Below are positions 45,818 through 54,043 of a DNA stretch of 64,000 bases, piece after piece. Position 1 is the first letter of the stretch; every line of letters starts with the position of its first letter. The position numbers and the translations under genes are program-made. The notes beneath the pieces are model-generated. The model saw only the letters and a list, made by a program, of their open reading frames with translations, did no database searches and was not told the origin of the DNA. The stretch is from NCBI GenBank assembly GCA_038199035.1, contig JBBPZM010000071.1:35615-99614 (forward strand), read 5' to 3'. Origin of the DNA: DATAEY01 sp038199035. GTDB taxonomy: Bacteria > Actinomycetota > Thermoleophilia > Solirubrobacterales > Solirubrobacteraceae.

Positions 45818-47737
45818 CTAGCCGACGCGCCGTTGGCTCTCGGCGGCGAGCCGCCCGAGCAGCTCGGCGCGATCGACCGCTCCACGCTCCCCGGCGCGGT
45901 GCTCGCGCACCGACAGCGAGCTTGCTTCGACCTCTCGGTCGCCGGCCACGAGGATGAACGGCACCTTGCGCAGCTCGGCGTCGCGGATGCGCCGGCCCAC
46001 CGACTCCATGCGCGCGTCCACCTCGATCCGCAGCCCTGCCTCGCGCCCGCGCCCGGCGACGTCGAGGGCGTACTCGTGGTGGCGGTCGGCGATCGGCAGC
46101 ACGACGGCCTGCACCGGCGCCAGCCACAGCGGGAACTCGCCCGCGTAGTGCTCGATGAGGATGCCGATGAAGCGCTCGAAGGAGCCCAGCAGCGCGCGGT
46201 GGATCATCACCGGCCGGTGCTCGACGTTGTCGGCGCCCGTGTAGGTGAGGTCGAAGCGCTCGGGCATGAAGTAGTCGAGCTGGACGGTCCCCAGCTGCCA
46301 CGAGCGCCCGATCGAGTCGGTCATGTGGAGGTCGATCTTGGGGCCGTAGAACGCTCCGTCGCCGGCGTTTAGCTCGAAGGCCAGGCCGCGGTTGACCAGC
46401 GCCCGCTCGAGCACGGCCTCGGCGCGGTCCCACATCTCCTCGCTGCCCACGCGCTTGTCGGGCCGGGTGGAGAGCTCCAGCCGCGGCGCGAACCGGAACA
46501 GGTCGTAGATGAAGAAGCCGAAGTCCAGGCAGCGGACGATCTCCTCCTCCAGCTGCTCCTCGGTGCAGAACCCGTGGGCGTCGTCCGGGGTGATGTGGCG
46601 GACGCGCAGCAGCCCGTGCAGGGTCCCGCTGGGCTCGTGGCGGTGGACGAGGCCCTGCTCGGCGTAGCGGATGGGCAGGTCGCGGTAGGAGCGTCGCTGG
46701 GACTTGTAGATCTGCACGTGGGCGGGGCAGTTCATGGGCTTGAGGCCCATGGGCCGCTCCTCCACGTCGGTGAAGTACATGTGCTCGCGGTAAACGTCCC
46801 AGTGACCCGACTGCTTCCAGAGGTCGACGTCGTAGAGGATCGGCGTGCGCACCTCGGTGTACCCGCGGGCGACGTTCTCCTCGCGCCACAGGCGGGTGAG
46901 CTCGTTCCACAGATGAGCCCCGGCGGGCTGCCAGAAGGGCGAGCCCGGTGACAGCTCGGAGAACAGGAACAGCTCGAGCTCGCGCCCCAGGCGCCGGTGG
47001 TCGCGTGCGCGGGCCTGCTCGAGGCGCTCGAGGTGCTCGTCGAGCTCCTTCTGGGAGAAGAACGCGGTGCCGTAGATGCGAGTCAGCTGGGTGCGGCTGG
47101 CGTCGCCGCGCCAGTAGGCCCCGGCCAGCGAGAGCAGCTTGAGCGCCTTGATGCGCCCGGTCGACGGCGAGTGAGGCCCGCGGCAGAGGTCGGTGAACGG
47201 CCCGTTGGTGTAGAGCGAGACGGTCTCCACGCCCTCGTCGCGCACCAGGTCCTCGATCAACTCGACCTTGTAGTCCTGCCCCTCGCGCACGAAGCGCTCG
47301 AGCGCCTCCCCCACGCCGACGTCCTGGCGCAGGAAGGGCTCATCGGCCGCCACGTGCTCGCGCATGCGCCCCTCGATGGCCTCGAGGTCGGCGTCGGAGA
47401 CCGCGGTCCCGTCCGGGAACTCGAAGTCGTAGTAGAAGCCCGACTCGATCGGCGGCCCGATCGAGATCTTCACGCCCGGGTAGAGCTCCATCACGGCGGT
47501 GGCCAGGACGTGGGCGGCGTCGTGGCGCATGAGCTCGAGCCCGTCGGGGCTGGCGGCGGTGACGATCTCCACCGGCGCCCCGTCCTCCAGCGGCGCGGCC
47601 AGGTCGCGCCCGGATCCGTCGACGCGCACGGCCAGGGCCGCGCGGGCCAGTCCGGGGCCGATCGCCGCGGCCGCGTCAGCGCCGGTGGCGCCCTCGGGCA
47701 GCTCCAGTCGGGCGCCGTCGGGCAGCAGGACGTGCAT
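45818..47737 (-). CDS. thrS: threonyl-tRNA synthetase
   Basis: 639 aa with all domains: TGS (about 1-60), editing N2 domain with HDAAHVLATAVMELYPGVKISIGPPIESGFYYDF, catalytic core with MNCPAHVQIYKS (Zn Cys), YRHEPSG-type RHEPSGTLHGLLRVRHITPDDAHGFC and GRSWQLGTVQLDYFMPERFDL, and the anticodon domain. It lies upstream of infC with an 84-bp gap, the common thrS-infC-rpmI-rplT order. Confidence 0.97.
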   Translation of the reverse strand: MHVLLPDGARLELPEGATGADAAAAIGPGLARAALAVRVDGSGRDLAAPLEDGAPVEIVTAASPDGLELMRHDAAHVLATAVMELYPGVKISIGPPIESGFYYDFEFPDGTAVSDADLEAIEGRMREHVAADEPFLRQDVGVGEALERFVREGQDYKVELIEDLVRDEGVETVSLYTNGPFTDLCRGPHSPSTGRIKALKLLSLAGAYWRGDASRTQLTRIYGTAFFSQKELDEHLERLEQARARDHRRLGRELELFLFSELSPGSPFWQPAGAHLWNELTRLWREENVARGYTEVRTPILYDVDLWKQSGHWDVYREHMYFTDVEERPMGLKPMNCPAHVQIYKSQRRSYRDLPIRYAEQGLVHRHEPSGTLHGLLRVRHITPDDAHGFCTEEQLEEEIVRCLDFGFFIYDLFRFAPRLELSTRPDKRVGSEEMWDRAEAVLERALVNRGLAFELNAGDGAFYGPKIDLHMTDSIGRSWQLGTVQLDYFMPERFDLTYTGADNVEHRPVMIHRALLGSFERFIGILIEHYAGEFPLWLAPVQAVVLPIADRHHEYALDVAGRGREAGLRIEVDARMESVGRRIRDAELRKVPFILVAGDREVEASSLSVREHRAGERGAVDRAELLGRLAAESQRRVG

Positions 47738-47796
47738 GCCGGCGGATGCTAACCGGGGTCCCTGCGGCGGCCGCCGGCCCTGGCGCGTGAGGGGAA

Positions 47797-47818
47797 GGCA
47801 CCGCCCGCCTCCGGTGCC
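47797..47818 (-). other. hairpin in the thrS leader
   Basis: GGCACCG (47797-47803) and CGGTGCC (47812-47818) form a 7-bp stem with an 8-nt loop, 60 nt upstream of the thrS start. There is no U-tract. It might structure the leader of thrS; threonyl-tRNA synthetase genes are often controlled at that level, but no tRNA-like mimic is seen. Confidence 0.3.
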
Positions 47819-47868
47819 CGGCGTGCCGGGCCGGGCGTTCGGTACTCATCTGGGACGCCAAGCGCCCG

Positions 47869-47884
47869 TGTGAGCGACGTCACA
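47869..47884. promoter_or_regulatory. CRP/FNR-type binding site
   Basis: TGTGAGCGACGTCACA matches the CRP consensus TGTGA-N6-TCACA exactly, and the flanks extend it to GTGTGA/TCACAC. It lies in the 352-bp gap between thrS (start 47737, minus) and the Rpf-like gene (start 48090, plus), 206 bp before the latter. In Mycobacterium tuberculosis CRP (Rv3676) controls rpfA through such a site, so an Rpf link is attractive. Besides this and the thrS hairpin nothing further is recognised in the gap. Confidence 0.6.
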
Positions 47885-48089
47885 CCCCGCCAGGCGAACG
47901 AGCGTTCGATCACCGCTAGGGTGTGCCGCCGACGGACCGGTCGCCGGGCGCGCTGCGCCCCGATGGCCGCCCGGGCCACCGCCGGCCCAGAGCGGCGTTC
48001 ACACAGGCCCGCGGCCATGCCGCCGTCGCCAACCAGCGGCCCGCCGCCGCGACGCGCGCCCGCGTGCCGCCGTGGGCCGGCGAAAGGAC

Positions 48090-48554
48090 GTGAAACCGTT
48101 GTCGAAGTCGAGAATGTGGTTGGTCGCGTCGTGCGCGGCCATGGTCACCGCCCCCGGCGCGGCCGTCGCCCTGGCCGCCGACGAGGAGCCGCCGCTCGGG
48201 CACGTGGGGCTGCGCCCTGCGCTGCTCGCCCACCGCACGGTGGCCGGCCAGATGCACGCCTACGGCGTCCAGCGCGCGAAGGCCAGGCGCAAAGCCGCCC
48301 GCCGCCGCGCCGGCCGGCTCGCCGCCATGCCGCCGGTCCTCCAGCGCATCGCGCAGTGCGAGTCCCACGGCGACCCCCATGCGATCGGCGGAGGCGGCCT
48401 CTACCGCGGCGCGTTCCAGTTCTCGCGCTCGACCTGGGCGTCGGTGGGCGGCCAGGGCGATCCGGCCGCCGCTTCGCTGGCCGAGCAGTACCGCCGGGCG
48501 GCGATGCTGCTCGAGCGCTCCGGGACCTCGCAGTGGCCGGTGTGCGGCGCCTGA
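48090..48554 (+). CDS. resuscitation-promoting-factor-like secreted transglycosylase
   Basis: About 154 aa from GTG 48090, which follows AAAGGA closely (TTG 48099 is an alternative). A signal peptide (MWLVASCAAMVTAPGAAVALA) leads to a basic linker and a C-terminal Rpf/lysozyme-like domain: VLQRIAQCESHGDPHAIGG with the catalytic Glu, GAFQFSRSTWASVGG and WPVCG, whose Cys can pair with that of QCES. It should cut peptidoglycan glycan strands in growth or resuscitation. A CRP-type palindrome lies upstream. Confidence 0.88.
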   Translation: MKPLSKSRMWLVASCAAMVTAPGAAVALAADEEPPLGHVGLRPALLAHRTVAGQMHAYGVQRAKARRKAARRRAGRLAAMPPVLQRIAQCESHGDPHAIGGGGLYRGAFQFSRSTWASVGGQGDPAAASLAEQYRRAAMLLERSGTSQWPVCGA

Positions 48555-48667
48555 GGCAAGCCCGCCCCGTGCTGTCGCCATTGCGCTAGCTTCCGGCAGG
48601 ATTGGCAAAGGCGGCACCTCGCGGCGCGCCCAGCGCCCGCGCGGGCCCGAGACGTCGGGGAGGTCGA

Positions 48668-51600
48668 GTGGGTCATAAGCGAAGGGGATGGCTGGCGCTG
48701 GGACTCGCCGGCGCGCTCGCGGTTCCCCCCGCCGCCCACGCCGCCTTCCCCCAGGATCCACCCAACGACCCCGCCTACGCCTCGGCCGAGCACAGCCTCG
48801 CCGACTGCTCGAACAAGTCGGTCAACGACGAGCAGCACTATTTTTACTCGTTCATCCCCCGCTGCACGCCGCAGGCGCGCGACCCCGAGAACGCGGCAGG
48901 CATGTCGGTCGACAAGGCCTGGGCCCAGTACACCGCCGGAGACGGCGGCACGGTGATCGCTTACGTCGAGGGCGGGATCAACTGGCGCGACAACCCGCGC
49001 GAGCTGGCCGACAAGGTGTTCCTCAACAAGGGCGAGCTGCCGCCCCCCACCACCCCTCACCACGACCACGTCCTCAACGCTCGCGACTACGGCGACACCA
49101 AGGACTACAACGGCAACGGCGTCGTTGACCCCGAGGACATCATCCGGCGCTTTTCGGACGGGCGCGACGACGACCACAACGGCTACGTCGACGACATCTC
49201 CGGCTGGGACTTCTACGACAACCAGAACGACCCGGCCACCATCGACTCCGCCTACGACCACGCAAACAACCAGCAGATGCAGGCCGGCGCCCAAACCGAC
49301 AACGGCATCAGCGGCGCCGGGCTGTGCCCGCGCTGCATGATCATGCCGGTCAAGGCCGGGGCCGAGGCCTTGGACCGCACCGACGACCTCGCGCAGGCGT
49401 GGCTCTACGCGACCGACATGAAGGCCGACGTGATCGTCTCGGTCACCGCCGACCTGGGCTACTCGAGCTTCATGCGCCAGGCAGTCGACTACGCCTGGAG
49501 GCACAACGTGCTGATGGTCGAGGCGTCCAACGACTTCGACTCGCTCGACCACCAGGGCGGGATGTTCTGGCCCCACGTGCTGCCCGGCAACGGGCTGGTC
49601 ACCAACAGCCAGGGCGTGCGCGGGCCAGCCGCCAACGCGCTGACCAACACCTACCGCTCACGCTCGGACGAGACGTCGTGGGGCACGCACAACGTCTTCT
49701 CGGCCTCCACCCAGGGTGGAAGCACGTCCGAGTCGACGCCGACCGTCGGCGGTGTCATGGCGCTCGTGCTCTCCTACGGGAAGAAGGCGGCGCAGGAAGG
49801 CAAGATCGCCCGTCCGCTGACCAACGCCGAGGCACTCCAGGTGGTGCGCACCACCGCCTCCGACATCGTCGACTCAGATGATCCCAACCCCACCGCCTGG
49901 CCGGCCAAGCCGGGTTGGGAGATGCAGTACGGCTACGGGCGGCCCGACGTCCTTCGGGCCATGCGGTCCATCGCGGCCGGCCAGATCCCGCCCGTGGGCT
50001 GGATCGACTCGCCTCGGTGGTACTCGCTCTACGACCCGACCGAGGTGTCGAAGGTCGCCGTGCGGGGCCACGTCGAGGCCCGGCGCGCCCAGCGCTACCA
50101 CTGGAAGCTCGAGTACGCCCCCGGCCCCGAGCCGTCGGACTCCGACTTCATCACCGCGGGCTCGGGCTCGGGACGCAAGCCGTTCAGCGGGAGGCTGGGC
50201 ACGGTGGACCTGTCGAGGATCCCGAAGTCGTTCTGGTCGGCTGCCTTCCACCTCTCCAGCGACAAGGAGCTGAGCACCAACGACCAGTACACCGTCACCC
50301 TGCGGCTGCGGGTCGTCGACTCCCACGGCCGAGTCGGCGAGGAGCGCCGGGCGATCGCCGTGCACCACGACCCGTCGCTCCTGCGCCACTTCCCCCGGCG
50401 GATCGACGCCGGTGGCGAGGCGCAGGCGGCGCTGGTGGACCTGCAGGGCCGCGGCCACCTGGCCGCGGTGTTCGGTGACTCCGACGGTCGCGTCCACGCC
50501 GTCGACGGCGTCAGCGGACGCGAGCTGCCCGGTTGGCCGGTCAAGACCAACGAGACCGAGGTGACCCGTCCCCACCGCGGCATCAACCCGGGCCACGAGC
50601 CCCTGGTGGCCAACGTGGCCGTCGGGGACCTCGACCACGACGGGCGGTTGTGGGTGGTGGCCACGTCGACCACCGGGCGGGTGTACGTCTTCAACGACCG
50701 AGGGCGGCGGCGGCGGGGCTGGCCGATCAAGATGGCCCGCGGGGTCGTCACGCCGGCCATCCCGCGGCCGGCGCAGCCGTTCACCCGCCTGCCCCACACC
50801 GGAGCCACCGCCCCGCCGGTCCTCTACGACCTCGACCGCGACGGCAAGCTGGAGATCGTGCAGGCGGCCTGGGACGGCCATCTCTACGCGTGGCACGCCA
50901 ACGGCAGGTCGCTGAAGGGCTGGCCGGTGAAGGTGAAGCTTCCCAAGGGGGAGCAGCCGCCACCGGGGCGGCCGGACCTGATCGACGACCACAAGCTCGA
51001 CACCCCGCCGGCCATCGCCGACCTCGACGGCGACGGCAAGCCCGAGGTGCTCATCCGCAGCCAGTACGCCTACATCACGGGCGCGGGCATCCAGCCCGGC
51101 GGCGTCGGCTTCGTGCACGCCTACCACGCCGACGGCAAGCCGGTGGACGGCTACCCGATCCAGCAGCAGTCGATCGTCATGTACTACGGCTCGGCGCAGG
51201 AGTTCATCACCGAGGGCTCGACCGTGCCGTCGGTCGCCGACGTGGACGGCGACGGCAAGGACGAGTTCGCCGAGGGTCCGATCTTCACGCCCACCTCGCT
51301 CTACGACGGCGACGGCTCCGAGAGGACGGCCTACGGCAATCCCAGCCAGGCCGCCAGTCAGTTCCAGAACGTGACCAGCGACCCCGCCTCGGTGGTCACG
51401 ACGGGGCACCTGCCCGGCGACGCCCCGGTCACCTTCACCGCCTCGGGTGCGTTCGGGCGCTTCGGCGCCGGCGGCGACCTGGTCTTCGCCCAGCCGGGCT
51501 CCGGCGCCGCCTCGATCGCCGCCGCCCTGCTGGTGACCGGGAGCGGCCTTCCGATCAACAACTTCCTGCGGGTCAACGACGCGGCGAGCGGAGCCGAGGC

Positions 51601-52246
51601 GCCCGGCTTCTCATCGCTCACCCAGGGCCTGGACTTCCTCGGCTCGCCGACGATCGCCGACGTCGACGGCGACGGCAAGCCGGAGGTCCTGGAGGGCGGT
51701 GACAGCTCGGCCCTGCACGGGTTCGCCACCGGCGGCGGCCAGGCCGACGGCTTTCCCAAGTTCCACACCGGGTGGGAGCTCTACGGCCCGTCGACGGGAG
51801 ACCTCGACGGCGACGGGCGCACCGACGTGGTGGTCCTGACACGGGAGGGCTACCTGATGGCGTGGAGGACCGACGGCACGCCCGCCGGCAACGACGAGTG
51901 GTGGGCCTTCCGCCACGACGAGCGCAACACCAGCCGGTACGGCACCGACACCCGGCCGCCCGGGGTCATCGCCAAGCCCCGCCTCTCCGCGGACGGCAGC
52001 CACCTCAGCTTCGTCGCCCCCGGCGACGACTGGTACGCCGGCAAGGTCAGGCGCTACGTCCTGCGCCTCCCCGGGCCCGACCGCCACGAGACCAAGGTCG
52101 AGGCCACGGCGTCGGCGGGCGAGCGCCAGACGGTGGAAGTGCCGCCGGGCAAGAAGGGGCTGAAGATCTACGCCGTCGACGAGGCGGGCAACCGCGGGCC
52201 CGCGACCACCGTGCACCCGGGCGCCAGGCGATCGGCGCGCCGGTAG
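48668..52246 (+). CDS. giant secreted subtilase-like protein with degenerate catalytic site and FG-GAP repeats
   Basis: About 1192 aa from GTG 48668 (GGGGAGG 4 nt upstream). A signal peptide ends near AHA. Residues about 80-450 follow the S8 fold: TVIAYVEGGINW, DNGISGAGLCPRCMIMPVKAG, VEASNDFDS with the oxyanion Asn, and GGSTSESTPTVGGVMAL with the Ser. But Asp of the usual DTG is Glu (EGG) and the His of GHGTHVAG is replaced (NNQQMQAG). A middle beta region follows. Six or more calcium-binding FG-GAP units come after it: GDLDHDGRLWVV, YDLDRDGKLEIV, ADLDGDGKPEVL, ADVDGDGKDEFA, ADVDGDGKPEVL and GDLDGDGRTDVV. Probably a surface adhesin or binding scaffold rather than a protease. Confidence 0.85.
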   Translation: MGHKRRGWLALGLAGALAVPPAAHAAFPQDPPNDPAYASAEHSLADCSNKSVNDEQHYFYSFIPRCTPQARDPENAAGMSVDKAWAQYTAGDGGTVIAYVEGGINWRDNPRELADKVFLNKGELPPPTTPHHDHVLNARDYGDTKDYNGNGVVDPEDIIRRFSDGRDDDHNGYVDDISGWDFYDNQNDPATIDSAYDHANNQQMQAGAQTDNGISGAGLCPRCMIMPVKAGAEALDRTDDLAQAWLYATDMKADVIVSVTADLGYSSFMRQAVDYAWRHNVLMVEASNDFDSLDHQGGMFWPHVLPGNGLVTNSQGVRGPAANALTNTYRSRSDETSWGTHNVFSASTQGGSTSESTPTVGGVMALVLSYGKKAAQEGKIARPLTNAEALQVVRTTASDIVDSDDPNPTAWPAKPGWEMQYGYGRPDVLRAMRSIAAGQIPPVGWIDSPRWYSLYDPTEVSKVAVRGHVEARRAQRYHWKLEYAPGPEPSDSDFITAGSGSGRKPFSGRLGTVDLSRIPKSFWSAAFHLSSDKELSTNDQYTVTLRLRVVDSHGRVGEERRAIAVHHDPSLLRHFPRRIDAGGEAQAALVDLQGRGHLAAVFGDSDGRVHAVDGVSGRELPGWPVKTNETEVTRPHRGINPGHEPLVANVAVGDLDHDGRLWVVATSTTGRVYVFNDRGRRRRGWPIKMARGVVTPAIPRPAQPFTRLPHTGATAPPVLYDLDRDGKLEIVQAAWDGHLYAWHANGRSLKGWPVKVKLPKGEQPPPGRPDLIDDHKLDTPPAIADLDGDGKPEVLIRSQYAYITGAGIQPGGVGFVHAYHADGKPVDGYPIQQQSIVMYYGSAQEFITEGSTVPSVADVDGDGKDEFAEGPIFTPTSLYDGDGSERTAYGNPSQAASQFQNVTSDPASVVTTGHLPGDAPVTFTASGAFGRFGAGGDLVFAQPGSGAASIAAALLVTGSGLPINNFLRVNDAASGAEAPGFSSLTQGLDFLGSPTIADVDGDGKPEVLEGGDSSALHGFATGGGQADGFPKFHTGWELYGPSTGDLDGDGRTDVVVLTREGYLMAWRTDGTPAGNDEWWAFRHDERNTSRYGTDTRPPGVIAKPRLSADGSHLSFVAPGDDWYAGKVRRYVLRLPGPDRHETKVEATASAGERQTVEVPPGKKGLKIYAVDEAGNRGPATTVHPGARRSARR

Positions 52247-52266
52247 CGGGCAAGCGCTCACATCGA

Positions 52267-53349
52267 GTGGCCGAGCGCCCCCTGCGCGCGCAGTTCCCGG
52301 TGCTGGCCCGCCTGGCCTACCTCAACGCGGGGACCGACGGCCCCATCCCCGCCCGAGCGGTGGCCGCCGCCCGGGCCGAGCTCGAGCACCAGGCCACGGA
52401 GGGGCGCACGCACGCTCACTTCGAGCGGCGGGGTGAGCTCCAGGCGCGCCAGCGGGCCGCCTACGCCTCGCTGCTGGGCTGCGACATCGACGACGTCGCG
52501 TTGACGACCTCGACGACCGAGGGGGTGGCCCGCGCGGTCGCCGGGCTCCAGCTCGGCGCCGGCGACGAGATCCTCACCTCCGACAGCGAGCACCCCGGCC
52601 TGCTGGGGCCGCTCCAGGCGGCGCGCGACCTGCGTGGCGTCGTGGTGCGCGCGGCGCCGCTGGCCGAGCTGTCCGACGCCGTCGGGCCGGCCACGCGCCT
52701 GGTGGCTTGCTCGCACGTCAGCTGGATCACCGGCGCTGTGGCGCCTGCGGCACTGGTCGAGGTGGACGTCCCGGTGCTGCTAGACGGCGCACAGGGCAGC
52801 GGCGCGGTGCCAACCGACGTCACCGCGCTGGGCTGCGACATCTACGCCGGCTCGGGCCAGAAGTGGCTCTGCGGCCCGGATGGCGCCGGGATGCTCTACG
52901 TCTCCCCCGCCCTGCGTCCGCAGGTGGCCGCCACCATGCGCGGCTACGGGAGCTTCGAGGACGCCGGCGCCGGCCTCGAAGCCCAGCTGCGCCCCGACGC
53001 CCGCCGCTACGACGCGCCGTCGCTGTCCGCCGAGTCATCGGCACTGGCGTTGGAGTCGATGGCCGTCCTCGCAGAGCACGGCTGGGACGAGGTCCACGGC
53101 CGGGCCCGCGCCCTGGCCGCCCAGCTCGCCGACTGGCTGGAGCAGAGCGGCCGCGAGGTCAGCCCTCGGGGTGAGACCACGCTGGTGTCATGGCGCTGCG
53201 AGGACGCCGGCGACGAGCGCGACCGCCTGGCCGACGCGGGCGTGGTTGTGCGGGACCTGCCCGGCCGCGGGCTCCTGCGCGCCTCGGTCGGCGCCTGGAA
53301 CGACGAGTCCGACCTCGAGCGGCTGCTCGAAGCGCTCGAGTCGCGCTAG
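52267..53349 (+). CDS. class V aminotransferase (cysteine desulfurase/epimerase-like)
   Basis: 360 aa from GTG 52267, 20 bp after the previous gene. PLP fold type I: FPVLARLAYLNAGTDGPIP at the start, LTTSTTEGVARAV, SHVSWITGAVAP, LLDGAQGSGAVPTDVTALGCDIYAGSGQKWLCGPDGAGMLYV with the PLP-binding Lys in SGQKW. The group includes cysteine desulfurases and isopenicillin-N-epimerase-like enzymes; no active-site Cys loop of an SufS kind stands out, so the epimerase/lyase side is more likely. Substrate unknown. Confidence 0.85.
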   Translation: MAERPLRAQFPVLARLAYLNAGTDGPIPARAVAAARAELEHQATEGRTHAHFERRGELQARQRAAYASLLGCDIDDVALTTSTTEGVARAVAGLQLGAGDEILTSDSEHPGLLGPLQAARDLRGVVVRAAPLAELSDAVGPATRLVACSHVSWITGAVAPAALVEVDVPVLLDGAQGSGAVPTDVTALGCDIYAGSGQKWLCGPDGAGMLYVSPALRPQVAATMRGYGSFEDAGAGLEAQLRPDARRYDAPSLSAESSALALESMAVLAEHGWDEVHGRARALAAQLADWLEQSGREVSPRGETTLVSWRCEDAGDERDRLADAGVVVRDLPGRGLLRASVGAWNDESDLERLLEALESR

Positions 53350-53365
53350 GCCCAGGCGGGGCGAC

Positions 53366-53512
53366 TCAGCCGTCGCCCGTGGGCTCGTCCGAGTCCTCGG
53401 CCTGGTCTTCGTGCTCGTCGTCGCCGAGCCGGGGCTCGCCCGGGTTGTGCGGCGCCTCGTCGGCGTGCTCGCCGAACTCCGGCTCGCCGGGGTTGTGCTC
53501 CTGGTGCTCCAT
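53366..53512 (-). CDS. small acidic protein with NPGEP repeats (48 aa)
   Basis: ATG 53512 has a perfect AAGGAGG 4 nt upstream, and TATAGA (53534-53529) is a good -10 box just before it. The peptide is about one third Asp/Glu with two HNPGEP units in EHNPGEPEFGEHADEAPHNPGEP followed by DDEHEDQ. It should be disordered. The same frame is open to 53707, but the strong ribosome-binding site marks this start. No family known. A metal- or stress-related role for such peptides is only a guess. Confidence 0.6.
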   Translation of the reverse strand: MEHQEHNPGEPEFGEHADEAPHNPGEPRLGDDEHEDQAEDSDEPTGDG

Positions 53513-53735
53513 CGGGCCTCCTTGCTTCTCTATATGAACTGCCTCCCCCGTACCCGCTCCTGTGCCATCGATACACCCCACGGCGTGACGCGCGGCGGCG
53601 TTGATGGCATCGAGCGGGATGGCCTCCGGGCCGAGCCACACCACCGAGCCGATCGGCGTAGGGTCGCGGTGAGATGCATGAAAACTTGGGGCCGAGCGAA
53701 ACGCCACCGGCCCGCCGCAGCAGGGGCTCCGTAGG

Positions 53736-53808
53736 TGGGCGATACTGGGCTCGAACCAGTGACCTCCGCCTTGTCGAGGCGGCGCTCTCCCAGCTGAGCT
53801 AATCGCCC
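53736..53808 (-). tRNA. tRNA-Val (GAC)
   Basis: 73 nt cloverleaf: acceptor GGGCGAT/ATCGCCC, D-arm AGCTCAGCTGGGAGAGC, anticodon stem CCGCC/GGCGG with loop TCGACAA (anticodon GAC), T-arm ACTGG-TTCGAGC-CCAGT, discriminator A. No encoded CCA. Confidence 0.95.
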
Positions 53809-53881
53809 GGGAGGGGGCTAGCCTAGCAACGCCCCGCCGCCCGGATCCCGCAGTTCTCGCCGCTACGCTACGCCTGCTCCC

Positions 53882-53952
53882 GGCGACGTGGCGGAGTGGT
53901 TACGCAGCGGCCTGCAAAGCCGTTCACACCGGTTCGATTCCGGTCGTCGCCT
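53882..53952 (+). tRNA. tRNA-Cys (GCA)
   Basis: 71 nt cloverleaf: acceptor GGCGACG/CGTCGCC, anticodon stem GCGGC/GCCGT with loop CTGCAAA (anticodon GCA), four-base variable loop, T-arm ACCGG-TTCGATT-CCGGT, discriminator T as usual for tRNA-Cys. It faces away from tRNA-Val 73 bp to its left. Confidence 0.95.
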
Positions 53953-54043
53953 TGCCGCCGTCAGGCCGTGTTCGTCGATCACGGGCCGCGGTCGCCATTC
54001 CCCCACGCCAACCGCCGGTCAGCGTGTACTCGACTCTTCTCCT

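Noticed and set aside
47885..48089. c-di-AMP (ydaO) riboswitch before the Rpf-like gene
   Set aside because: Common upstream of actinobacterial rpf genes, but I could not find its conserved core here.
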